Shown: piece by piece, positions 33,361 to 42,134 of the stretch
Layout: each line of letters starts with the position of its first letter
How positions within the stretch are numbered: position 1 is the stretch's first letter
Assembly (NCBI GenBank): GCA_963923035.1
Contig: CAWUKT010000003.1
Span: 1-64,000, forward strand
Direction of reading: 5' to 3'
Length of the DNA: 64,000 bases
Source of the DNA: CAWUKT01 sp963923035
Lineage (GTDB): Bacteria; Bacteroidota; Bacteroidia; J057; JADKCL01
Translations under genes and position numbers: made by a program
Notes under the pieces: generated by a model
Seen by the model: the letters and a program-made list of their open reading frames with translations, nothing else
What the model was told of the DNA's origin: nothing
The model's database searches: none

Positions 33361-34209
33361 ATGCTGCTTTCTTCATCGAATTCCCTTGCACTGTCTCCAT
33401 GGTTTGCCCCGGTCCGGTTTCTCCAACGAGACGCCCGCCACTTCCAGATCATCTACCTGTCCCTCTTCCTCCTCTACGGAATATTGGAACTGGGATGGGA
33501 CACCCAGTTGCAGCGCATTGGGTTGACGGTCGGGACCTGTCTCGCGGTGCAAGGCATCTTCATCGCGGCCACCGGCCGCAAGTGGCACGGCTTGAAAAGC
33601 GCGCTCATCTCTTCCCTCGGCCTGTGTCTCCTCTTCAAAGCGAATTTGATGACAACCGTGGCCCTGGGCGCGGGCCTGACCATCGCCAGCAAATTCCTCA
33701 TCCGCGTGGATGGCAAGCACATTTTCAATCCCGTCAACTTCGGGATTGTCGTCGGCATGGTCGTCACCGGCGACGCCTGGGTGTCCCCCGGCCAATGGGG
33801 CAGCAGCGCGACCTTGCTCTACTTCATGGGGGCAGCCGCCCTGCTGGTCCTGCTCAAAGTGGGGCGCATTGACACGAGCGCGGCCTTTCTGCTCACCTTC
33901 TGTGGGCTGGAATTTGTCCGCACCGTCCTCTACCTCGGCTGGCCTGTCGACCATTTTTTCCACCTCCTCACCAACGGCACCCTGCTCCTGTTCACCTTTT
34001 TCATGATCACGGACCCCATGACCACCCCCAACCATCCCCGGGCGCGGATCATCTGGGCGGCCCTGATCGGTGGCCTCACTTTTGCCCTGGCCCACCTCTT
34101 CCACCTGCAATCCTCAGCGCCCATCTGGGCCCTGTTCATCATCTCTCCCCTGACCATTGCCTTTGACAAGCTCCTCGTCCGCCAGAAGTACGAGTGGTTT
34201 TCCAAATAA
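33361..34209 (+). CDS. RnfD/NqrB-related integral membrane protein
   Basis: The 282-residue protein has about nine membrane helices. It contains the segment HIFNPVNFGIVVGMVVTGDAW and the loop FFMITDPMTTPNHPRARIIW, both typical of the NQR2/RnfD/RnfE family and its stand-alone relatives. In the Rnf and Nqr complexes that family binds FMN and moves ions; a stand-alone copy has unknown function. The next gene (DUF2330) starts 26 bp later and is probably co-transcribed. Confidence 0.83.
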   Translation: MLLSSSNSLALSPWFAPVRFLQRDARHFQIIYLSLFLLYGILELGWDTQLQRIGLTVGTCLAVQGIFIAATGRKWHGLKSALISSLGLCLLFKANLMTTVALGAGLTIASKFLIRVDGKHIFNPVNFGIVVGMVVTGDAWVSPGQWGSSATLLYFMGAAALLVLLKVGRIDTSAAFLLTFCGLEFVRTVLYLGWPVDHFFHLLTNGTLLLFTFFMITDPMTTPNHPRARIIWAALIGGLTFALAHLFHLQSSAPIWALFIISPLTIAFDKLLVRQKYEWFSK

Positions 34210-34235
34210 CCCTGAATTCCCAACAACTCATTCCT

Positions 34236-35822
34236 ATGAAACTCAATATCAAGCACTTGCTCTTACTCACCGGGCTGCTCTATTGGAGCCTCCCCGTGAA
34301 CGCCTTCTGCGGTTTCTACGTCGCCAAGGCCGATGCCAAACTGTTCAACGAATCTTCTCAGGTCATCATGGCCCGGGACGGTAACCATACCGTCATCACC
34401 ATGTCCAATGACTTTTCCGGGGCCGTGAAGGACTTTGCGATGGTGGTTCCGGTTCCCGAAGTCCTCCAGGAAAGCGATATCCGGGTGGTCCAGCAGCATA
34501 TTTTCGACAAGTTCGACGCCTATACTGCGCCCCGCATGGTGGAGTACTGGGACCACAATCCCTGCCAGGTCGTATTGACAGATGGATTTGCGAGGCCCAA
34601 TACCACGACCAGAAGCATGGACTTCTCGATGGTGGACACGGTGGAAGAGGAAAAAGACCTCGGCGTGACCGTCGAGGCCACCTATACCGTCGGGGAATAC
34701 GATATCCTGATCCTCTCGGCCAAGGAATCAAGTGGTCTGAAAACCTGGTTGCTGGGAAATGGCTACAAAATTCCCAAGGATGCCGAAGAAGTGCTCGATC
34801 CGTATATCCGGGACCAAATGAAATTCTTCGTGGTCAAGGTCAACCTGGAAGCCCAAAAGCAAAGCGGCTACTCTTCCCTGCGCCCGCTCCAGATCCAGTT
34901 CAATTCCGACCGCTTCATGCTGCCGATCCGCCTGGGCATGGCCAATGCCAAGTCGACCCAGGACCTGATCGTCTATACCTTCACCCGCAACGGGCGGGTC
35001 GAAACGGCGAATTACCGCACCACCAAGCTCCCCACCGACCGGGACATCCCCGAATTCATCATGCAGAAGGGCCTCTTCGGCGATTTCTACAAGGCCGTCT
35101 ACGACAAGGCCTGGAAGCAGGAAGGCCGCAACTCGGTCATGCTCGAATACGCCTGGAACGTCAGCGGCACGAACCCCGTCAAATGTGATCCCTGCAATAC
35201 GCCTGCGGTCACCTTTGCCGAACTGCGCGAGGCGGGCGTCTGGTGGATCCAGCCCGGCATGGCGGGCGGCTATACCGGCCAATTGTTCGTGACCCGGCTC
35301 CACGTCCGCTACGGACGGGAAAAGTTCCCCCAGGACCTCGTCTTCCTGAATACGCCGAACAGCGAGAATTTCCAGGGCCGCTACGTGATCCGTCACCCCG
35401 CTACGGGCACGATGGATTGTGCGGAAGGGAAAAAATACCAACGGAATTTGGCGATGCGGAAGAAGCGGGAAATGGACGAGCTGGCCAGCCTGACCGGGTG
35501 GAACCTGAACCAATACCAGTGGTATATCGGCCAAACGGAAACCACTCCTCCCCGGAAAATTGAGCCCCAGATCGAACCCGATCGCTTGCTGGCGCCGACC
35601 AAAGAAGTAATCGGAGCGGTGGAAGACACGGTGGAACAGGCGGAGACCGTGGCCGTGGTGCTGGAAGAAGGAGATACCACCGAGCGGGATGCCTTCATCG
35701 AGAAGGCCCAGGCAGAAGCCCAAAAGGCCTCCACGCCCCTCAATTCCAATTGGATGCTGGTCCTGGTTGCCGGCGTCATGTTCGCGGCCGGACTCTGGTT
35801 CCGTCGCCGCCAACGTACCTGA
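34236..35822 (+). CDS. DUF2330 exported membrane-anchored protein
   Basis: ATG 34236 begins a signal peptide (MKLNIKHLLLLTGLLYWSLPVNAFC). The 528-residue protein then has the DUF2330 pattern: FCGFYVAKADAKLFNESSQV, TVITMSNDFSGAVKDFAMVVPVP and LSAKESSGLKTWLLGNGYKIP, with PLQIQFNSDRFMLPIRLGMANA further on. A single helix near the end (about 500-518, WMLVLVAGVMFAAGLWF) followed by RRRQRT anchors it with the bulk outside. Function of the domain is unknown. Its pairing with an RnfD-like gene hints at an electron-transfer or cofactor role (inference). Confidence 0.85.
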   Translation: MKLNIKHLLLLTGLLYWSLPVNAFCGFYVAKADAKLFNESSQVIMARDGNHTVITMSNDFSGAVKDFAMVVPVPEVLQESDIRVVQQHIFDKFDAYTAPRMVEYWDHNPCQVVLTDGFARPNTTTRSMDFSMVDTVEEEKDLGVTVEATYTVGEYDILILSAKESSGLKTWLLGNGYKIPKDAEEVLDPYIRDQMKFFVVKVNLEAQKQSGYSSLRPLQIQFNSDRFMLPIRLGMANAKSTQDLIVYTFTRNGRVETANYRTTKLPTDRDIPEFIMQKGLFGDFYKAVYDKAWKQEGRNSVMLEYAWNVSGTNPVKCDPCNTPAVTFAELREAGVWWIQPGMAGGYTGQLFVTRLHVRYGREKFPQDLVFLNTPNSENFQGRYVIRHPATGTMDCAEGKKYQRNLAMRKKREMDELASLTGWNLNQYQWYIGQTETTPPRKIEPQIEPDRLLAPTKEVIGAVEDTVEQAETVAVVLEEGDTTERDAFIEKAQAEAQKASTPLNSNWMLVLVAGVMFAAGLWFRRRQRT

Positions 35823-35915
35823 GCGTTCATCTTATTGCAGATAGGGAAGGAGATTCAGCCGACGGCTGGTCTCCTTCTTGTTGTTTCGGCGGAGGCTTTT
35901 TGACTATTTTGGGGC

Positions 35916-37082
35916 ATGGAAAACAACTCATCCGGGCTGCTGGGACAATTGGACTGGCTGGCCGGGCGCTGGTACCACCGCATGGAAACATGGACCCAAG
36001 GCAATCGCTGGTGGGTCTCGGTCGCATTGAGTTGCACCGTGCTGTCTCTGCTGTTTTCCTTCCCCGACTATACCAATCCTGCCGACGCCAATATCTGGGG
36101 CGCCTTCGAAGAACAGATCGACGCGCCCTTTGAGCCGCGGGAGCTTTCGCCGACCAGCCATGAATCCAAGCGGGCCTTCCGCCTGACCATGCCCGTGATC
36201 GGGCACCTGACCGGCCTGGGCGTCGTCGGCTTGCTGGTGCTCCAGCACATCCTGGGCTTTTTCTTCTTCGGCGTCTTTGCCGGAACCCTACACCGGATCA
36301 CCGGCGACAAGGTCCTGGCCTGGCTCGTGACCCTCGCCGTCGCCTTCGTCTACGTGGGCAAAGCGCCCTTCTTCGACAAGGTCGGCTGGTTCGATGGCGT
36401 CGCCTTCTTCTTCCTGGCGGTGGCCCTGCGGACCGACCGCTGGTGGTGGACGGGACTGGGCGTCTTCCTCGCGGCCTGGACGGACGAGCGCGCCTTGTTA
36501 GCCGCCGGGTTGGTATATCTTTTCCACGGACAAATGGGCCACCACCAGGACAGACCGGGTGGTCTACGGCCCGTATTGCCCTTGCGGGCGCCGCAGGTAG
36601 CCGTGGTAGGGGCCCTCGGCCTCTACATCGCGCTCCGGTTCTACCTGCAAAGTCAGGTGGGCCTGAAAATTCCGGTCGGGAGCGGGGCCGGGGCCGGACC
36701 GGGCCTCATCCGCCTCAACTACGGGATGTTTCCCCTCGGCTTCCTCACCTCCATCGAATTCCTCTGGCTGGCCGTGGGCCTGGCGATTTGGGGACTTTGG
36801 CGGCAAAAACAATACCTATTTTCCCTGGCCTGGCTCCTCAACATGGGCCTGATCATGGGCGTGGCCTATATGGTCCACGATACCACCCGGAGCGCCGCCT
36901 ACGTCTTTCCGGCGGTGGCCCTGGCCTGGTTGGTCCTGGGTCGGTCCGAACAAGCCCGGCCATTGCGCCACCTGGCGCTGGTCCTCCTCGTCCTGTGTTT
37001 TTTCTTTGCCACCCACTTCGTCATGCACCAAAATCCCGCCTGGATTTCCCCCTTCTTCCCCAAAGTCCTCGAGTATTTCTAG
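35916..37082 (+). CDS. Polytopic membrane protein, function unknown
   Basis: The 388-residue protein has about nine hydrophobic helices, starting near residue 33 (VSVALSCTVLSLLFSF), with an acidic loop between the first two (NIWGAFEEQIDAPFEPREL). The general look resembles GT-C-type glycosyltransferases, but no catalytic motif is firm. A TATTTTG box (35905-35911) sits five bases before the ATG, which would give a leaderless or nearly leaderless mRNA. It stands between the DUF2330 gene and the subtilase gene. Confidence 0.75.
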   Translation: MENNSSGLLGQLDWLAGRWYHRMETWTQGNRWWVSVALSCTVLSLLFSFPDYTNPADANIWGAFEEQIDAPFEPRELSPTSHESKRAFRLTMPVIGHLTGLGVVGLLVLQHILGFFFFGVFAGTLHRITGDKVLAWLVTLAVAFVYVGKAPFFDKVGWFDGVAFFFLAVALRTDRWWWTGLGVFLAAWTDERALLAAGLVYLFHGQMGHHQDRPGGLRPVLPLRAPQVAVVGALGLYIALRFYLQSQVGLKIPVGSGAGAGPGLIRLNYGMFPLGFLTSIEFLWLAVGLAIWGLWRQKQYLFSLAWLLNMGLIMGVAYMVHDTTRSAAYVFPAVALAWLVLGRSEQARPLRHLALVLLVLCFFFATHFVMHQNPAWISPFFPKVLEYF

Positions 37083-37211
37083 GCCAAAACAGTCCGCTGG
37101 TCGTCGGCTGGCCGAGTTTTAGGCCTTTGGGATAAAATCTAAACGGATAAAGTCCTATTTTACTTTCCTTTCCGCCTTAAGACAGGCTGGGTCGACCTCA
37201 ATGCTTACAAT

Positions 37212-40200
37212 ATGATGCGCTTTTTATTCTTGATTCTGCTGACAAGTGGGACCTTGTTCTCATCATTGTCCGCTCAAAATTACACCATCAAGCTCCTCAC
37301 GGGCGATTACAATTACCAACCCAATTTTGGAGAATTCCTATCCGGACCACTTCCCACTGCTGACGAGCAGTTCCAGGGCCGCTACTACCGGGTGATTCAA
37401 TTCTTCGAAACCCCCACCGCCCAGGAGCGCCAGGCACTGGAAGCCACGGGCCTCCAAATCCTCGATTACCTCCCCAACTACGCCTACGTAGTTTCATTGC
37501 CCCTCAATTACAACCGCGCCCAGCTTCAACAGCGGAATATCCGGGCCGTGTTCTCCTTTGACCAGAGCCAAAAGATTAGCCCGACGCTGCTGGACCGTCC
37601 GCTTCCTGAGCACGCGACGCCGGTGGAAGGCTTTGTGGATGTAGAAATGGTCCTGTACAAAGACGTTCACTACATGAACGTCCAGGCCACGCTGCACCAG
37701 CTGCCCATCGAAGAATTGCCCCGGAACCACCGCGGGGCGCTGACCTACCGCGTCGATCCCGACGACGTGCCCCAATTGGCGAACCTGCCCTTCGTGGCGT
37801 GGGTCGAAGCGGTCAGTCCCTCCGAACCGGAAAACCAAACTGCCCGGACCCTCGTCCGCAGCAACAATATCAACTCTGACCACGCCCTGGGCCGCAAGTA
37901 CGACGGATCCGGGGTGGTCGTCGCCCTGGGTGACGACGGGATCATCGGGCCGCATATCGACTACAACGGCCGGATCGACCAGTCCAATGTGAACCAAAAC
38001 GATGGCGACCACGGTGACCACGTAGGCGGCACCATCATGGGCGCGGGCAACCTGAACCCGCTGCACCGGGGCATGGCCACCGGCGCCGACATGATGGTTT
38101 ACGAGGAGTGGGACAATGTCAATGATGCTCCGAATGCCTTTGTCAACGATGGCGTGGTCATCACCTCGACCTCCTATTCCAATGGCTGCAACGCCGGCTA
38201 TACCAGCTTTGCCCGTAGCGTAGACACCGATACCCGCCAGAATCCCCATATCCTCCACATCTTCTCGGCCGGCAACTCCGGTACCTCGAACTGTGGCTAC
38301 GGCGCGGGCTCCAACTGGGGCAACGTTACTGGCGGGGTGAAGATTGGGAAAAACGTCATCGCGGTGGCCAACCTGAACGAAACCTCGGGTCTCGAGACCA
38401 GCAGTAGCCGCGGTCCCGCCCACGACGGCCGGATCAAGCCAGAAATCTCCGCCAAGGGAACCAATGTGATCTCTACTGTGGATGTGAACAGCTACGAGTC
38501 CAAGACGGGAACGTCCATGTCCTGCCCGGGAGTCTCCGGCGTGACGGCCCAGCTGTACCACGCCTACCGCACCCTGAACAACGGTGACAACCCGCCCTCC
38601 GCCCTGATCAAGGGCATCCTCCTCAACTCAGCCGATGACATCGACAATGCCGGCCCGGACTTCAAGACCGGCTTCGGCCAGATGAACGCCCTCCGGGCGG
38701 TCGAAACCCTGGAAAACCAGACCTACGGCGGCGACGCCATCGGACAGGGCGGCAGCAATTCCGTCCAGATCACCGTCCCCTCCGGCGTGGCCCTCATGAA
38801 GGTCATGGTCTACTGGCACGACTACGAAGCCTCCGTCAACGCGTCCACCGCCTTGGTAAATGACCTCGACATCACCCTCAGCGATGGCCAGACCACCTGG
38901 CAGCCCTGGGTCCTCGACCATACCCCCAGCCCTGCCCTGCTCAATGCGCTGCCCACCCGGGCCCGCGACTCGGTCAACAACATGGAACAAATTACCCTGG
39001 AGGCACCTGCCGCCGGGACCTATACCCTGAACATCTCCGGTCACAACGTCCCCCAAGGTCCCCAGGACTACTACTACGTCTATGAGTTCCGGGACAGTGT
39101 CCCCCGCCTTTCCTACCCGAACGGAGGCGAAACCTTCAATCCCGGCGAATCCGAAATGATCCGGTGGGAAGCCGAAGGCAACTATGGCAGCTGGACCCTG
39201 GAATATTCCCTGGACGCCGGCAACAACTGGTTCATCCTCGTATCCGGCCTGAATGGCAGCCGCCGGTATTGGGAGTGGTCGATTCCGAACCAGCCCACCG
39301 GCCAGCTCCGCGTCCGGGTCAGCCGCAATGGCATCTCCGACATGGGCGACCACGACGCCTCCATTTTCCGCGTCCCCAGCAACCTCGGCATCGAAGGCGC
39401 CTGCCCCACCTACGTGAACCTGGTTTGGGACTCGATGCCCGGAGCGACCGACTACGACGTTTACATGCTCGGATCGAAATACATGGATTCCGTGGGTACC
39501 ACGACGACTACGACCTTCCAGGTCAACGGGGTCAGCTCCACCGCCAATTCCTGGTTTGCCGTCCGCGCACGGGGAGCCAATGGGGAGGTGAGCCGCCGGT
39601 CCATTGCCATCGAGTACACGCCGGGCGTGTTCAACTGCTCCGAGCCCAACGACCCGGGAATCAGCATGGTGACCGCCCCGGGATCCGGTATCCTCCAAAA
39701 CTGTTTGGACAACCTGAATTCGATGCCGGTGACTGTTTCCCTCGTCAATTACAGCCCCAACGCCCTCAGCAACCTGGACCTCAATTACCAATTGAACAAC
39801 GGGACGGTGATCACGGAGTCCTTCGCGGGTCCCTTGATGGGCTACGATACCATCCAGTACACCTTCAACAATACCGCTGACTTCAGTGGATTGGGACAAT
39901 ACACGCTCAATGCCTGGGTCAGCTTCGGGGCCGACGTCCACCTCAACAACGATACAGCCACGGCCTTGATCCAGACCGAAAATTCATTGACCGTTCCCCT
40001 TCCCTACGAACAGACCTTCGACACCTGGCTTAACTGTTCCACGGCGGGAGATTGTGAAGCGGTGAATTGCAACCTTACGAATGGCTGGAGCCAGGGCGAC
40101 AACTTCTTCATGGACGATTTCGACTTCCGGACCGACAACGGCGGCACACCCTCCAACGGCACCGGACCCAGCCTGGACCATACCCAAGGCAATGCCCTCG

Positions 40201-40820
40201 GCCGCTATATCTATACCGAAGCCACCTCCTGCTTCAACAAAATGGGAGAAGTGGTGACGCCTTGTATCGACCTGGACGGGGCCGTCTCCCCCGAATTGGT
40301 CTTCTATTACCACATGCAGGGCGCCAACCAGGGCAACCTCCACGTCGACCTCTTCGCCAACAACCAGTGGAACCTGGATGTGACGCAGCCGATTTCCGGC
40401 GCGAGCGTGGACTTCTGGTGGAGAGTGGGACAGGACATTTCGCCTTATGTCGGCGGGAAAGTCCTCGTCCGCTTCCGGGCTGAGACCGGAGACGGCTTCC
40501 GCTCTGACCTGGCCCTGGACGACGTCGGTGTACAAGACCTGTTCGTGAGCAATACCGATCCTGCTGGTGACCTCGGCCTCCAAATCTACCCCAACCCGAC
40601 CGACGGCCAGTTCCGGTACGTGATCCGGGGATTGGGTGCCCAGACCGCCGCCGTACGGATTTTCGACGCCCAGGGTCGGATCATCCGCGAAGTGACTGAA
40701 GTCTCCGTCGGCGACAACCTCATCGGCGCACTGGACCTCAGCCAGGCCGGGGCCGGACTCTACTTCATTCAGGTTGAGTCGGCCGGTCAGGTCTGGAGCA
40801 AACGTATCGTAGTAGAATAA
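37212..40820 (+). CDS. Secreted subtilisin-like serine protease with T9SS sorting domain
   Basis: The 1202-residue protein has a signal peptide (1-21). A propeptide-like region follows to about 215, then an S8 catalytic domain with Asp241 (VALGDDG), His267 (DHGDHVGG) and Ser435 (GTSMSCPGV). A jelly-roll P-domain-like part comes next (about 510-625), then Ig/fibronectin-like modules (about 640-800) and a MAM-like, Cys-containing module (about 930-1110). It ends in a type A T9SS sorting domain (IYPNPTDGQFRYVI to SKRIVVE). It should be an extracellular or cell-surface protease, probably for protein feeding. It is alone in its transcription unit. Confidence 0.93.
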   Translation: MMRFLFLILLTSGTLFSSLSAQNYTIKLLTGDYNYQPNFGEFLSGPLPTADEQFQGRYYRVIQFFETPTAQERQALEATGLQILDYLPNYAYVVSLPLNYNRAQLQQRNIRAVFSFDQSQKISPTLLDRPLPEHATPVEGFVDVEMVLYKDVHYMNVQATLHQLPIEELPRNHRGALTYRVDPDDVPQLANLPFVAWVEAVSPSEPENQTARTLVRSNNINSDHALGRKYDGSGVVVALGDDGIIGPHIDYNGRIDQSNVNQNDGDHGDHVGGTIMGAGNLNPLHRGMATGADMMVYEEWDNVNDAPNAFVNDGVVITSTSYSNGCNAGYTSFARSVDTDTRQNPHILHIFSAGNSGTSNCGYGAGSNWGNVTGGVKIGKNVIAVANLNETSGLETSSSRGPAHDGRIKPEISAKGTNVISTVDVNSYESKTGTSMSCPGVSGVTAQLYHAYRTLNNGDNPPSALIKGILLNSADDIDNAGPDFKTGFGQMNALRAVETLENQTYGGDAIGQGGSNSVQITVPSGVALMKVMVYWHDYEASVNASTALVNDLDITLSDGQTTWQPWVLDHTPSPALLNALPTRARDSVNNMEQITLEAPAAGTYTLNISGHNVPQGPQDYYYVYEFRDSVPRLSYPNGGETFNPGESEMIRWEAEGNYGSWTLEYSLDAGNNWFILVSGLNGSRRYWEWSIPNQPTGQLRVRVSRNGISDMGDHDASIFRVPSNLGIEGACPTYVNLVWDSMPGATDYDVYMLGSKYMDSVGTTTTTTFQVNGVSSTANSWFAVRARGANGEVSRRSIAIEYTPGVFNCSEPNDPGISMVTAPGSGILQNCLDNLNSMPVTVSLVNYSPNALSNLDLNYQLNNGTVITESFAGPLMGYDTIQYTFNNTADFSGLGQYTLNAWVSFGADVHLNNDTATALIQTENSLTVPLPYEQTFDTWLNCSTAGDCEAVNCNLTNGWSQGDNFFMDDFDFRTDNGGTPSNGTGPSLDHTQGNALGRYIYTEATSCFNKMGEVVTPCIDLDGAVSPELVFYYHMQGANQGNLHVDLFANNQWNLDVTQPISGASVDFWWRVGQDISPYVGGKVLVRFRAETGDGFRSDLALDDVGVQDLFVSNTDPAGDLGLQIYPNPTDGQFRYVIRGLGAQTAAVRIFDAQGRIIREVTEVSVGDNLIGALDLSQAGAGLYFIQVESAGQVWSKRIVVE

Positions 40821-40844
40821 ACACGGGGTCCCGAACGGGCCCGT

Positions 40845-41588
40845 TTACTGAAATTTAGGATCCTCGCGGCGAAGTATAGCTTCAATGTCCGCGTGGATCT
40901 TTTCTTTTACGGCGGGTAGATCGTCCTGGGAAAGGCCGGCCGTGGGGACCGGCGGCAGGTAAATTTGGCGGATGCGGCCCGGGCGCATCTCCCAGATCTT
41001 GGCCTGGGGCATCAGCCAGCGGGCGTTGATCGTGGCAATCGGCAGGATCGGCACCTGCGCCTCAATCGCCAACCGAAAGGCACCATCGTAAAATTCCTGA
41101 AGGGGCTCCGGCGTCCGGTTCTGCGTGCCTTCCGGGAAAATCAGGATGCTCGTTCCCCCTTTCACTGCATTCACCATCCGCTCAAACGACGCCTTCCGAC
41201 TTTCTTTGCTGCTCCGGTCCACCATGATGCCCGAGGTCAGAAAGATCGGCCCCATCACCGGAATCTTCAGCAACTCCTTCTTGGCCAGCGTCTTGAACAG
41301 GTGCGGCACCGTGATGTATGACGCCACCGTATCCAGGTAAGAGCCGTGGTTCGTGATGATCACCATCGGCGTTTGGGCCCAGGAACGGTCCCGTCCCTCC
41401 GCCACAATGGGCATCCCGATGAGGATACTCCATACCACCGACCACCAATGCAAGATGGTATTTGCGTAGCGATGCGCCGCCTTTCCGGGCAGCAAGCGAC
41501 TGACCATCAGGAGCAAAAACGCCACAAATAAGGTCCCAATGAACAGCAGGGAGGACCAGGCGACATAGATATATTGTAGCACCTTCAT
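40845..41588 (-). CDS. plsC: 1-acylglycerol-3-phosphate acyltransferase
   Basis: The 247-residue membrane enzyme transfers an acyl group to lysophosphatidic acid in phospholipid synthesis. It has an N-terminal membrane region (about 8-55), the catalytic motif NH81xxxxD86 (NHGSYLD) and the substrate motif FPEGTQ (151-156). Length is normal. A TATCTTAG box (41600-41593, minus strand) a few bases upstream of ATG 41588 fits a promoter with a very short leader. It faces the subtilase gene tail-to-tail with a 24-bp gap. Confidence 0.93.
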   Translation of the reverse strand: MKVLQYIYVAWSSLLFIGTLFVAFLLLMVSRLLPGKAAHRYANTILHWWSVVWSILIGMPIVAEGRDRSWAQTPMVIITNHGSYLDTVASYITVPHLFKTLAKKELLKIPVMGPIFLTSGIMVDRSSKESRKASFERMVNAVKGGTSILIFPEGTQNRTPEPLQEFYDGAFRLAIEAQVPILPIATINARWLMPQAKIWEMRPGRIRQIYLPPVPTAGLSQDDLPAVKEKIHADIEAILRREDPKFQ

Positions 41589-41810
41589 GTCGCTAAGATA
41601 GTTTTTTTTCGGAGGGAGTAGGGCGGCTCAACATGACCGGGCTCTCCGTCGTCGCTTTTCTGGCCTTCCAGGACCAGAAAGAGCTCCCCAAGACTCCGAT
41701 CCCTGCCGCGGCCCGCCCTCTCGGGGCAATTATTTATTTACCAGCCGAGGAAGGATTAGCTTCCAAAAGGAAACACATTGTTGCCAATTACCCCTAAAAC
41801 GGAGCGAAAT
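41589..41810. other. Intergenic region upstream of plsC
   Basis: This stretch holds the probable plsC promoter box at 41593-41600 and a GC-rich patch with weak inverted repeats. No gene is visible. It runs into the 21-bp array. Confidence 0.5.
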
Positions 41811-42133
41811 GGTAGAAGGTTGGTTAGGATTCGTAGAAACTTGGTTAGTTTTTGTAGAAACTTCCGTGTCGGCGGTGGAAACTTCCATGAATTTGGTGGA
41901 AAGTTGGGCCCGATTGGTCGAAGTTTCTACTGTTCGTGCCCGATAGGGGAGTGTCACTGGTAGAAGTTTCGACAAATGGAGTCCAAGTTTCCATGTTTTT
42001 GGTGGAAGACCGGACCAATTTGGTGGAAAGTCGCACTTCCACCGTGGAACGGCCGGGCTTTGGGGTGGAAGCCTGAAGTTAGGGGATCGCAGCGCTCTGT
42101 TCCCAGGCGGAAGGCCCTGCCTTTGGGGTGGAA
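41811..42133. repeat. Degenerate 21-bp phased repeat array
   Basis: The core GGTGGAA, or a one- or two-base variant (GGTAGAA, CGTAGAA, GGTCGAA, GGCGGAA), recurs at 41811, 41832, 41853, 41874, 41895, 41916, 41959, 42001, 42022, 42043, 42064, 42106 and 42127. Every interval is a multiple of 21 bp apart from one slip of a single base after 41916. The bases between cores vary freely. The only long perfect copy is CTTTGGGGTGGAA at 42058 and 42121. The array abuts the stop codon of the VPGC gene at 42135. It has no CRISPR-like fixed repeat, and frames through it lack start sites. Confidence 0.85.
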
Positions 42134-42134
42134 A

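Noticed and set aside
41811..42133. CRISPR array
   Set aside because: Only a 7-base core repeats, in a fixed 21-bp phase. There are no long identical repeats with unique spacers and no cas gene nearby.
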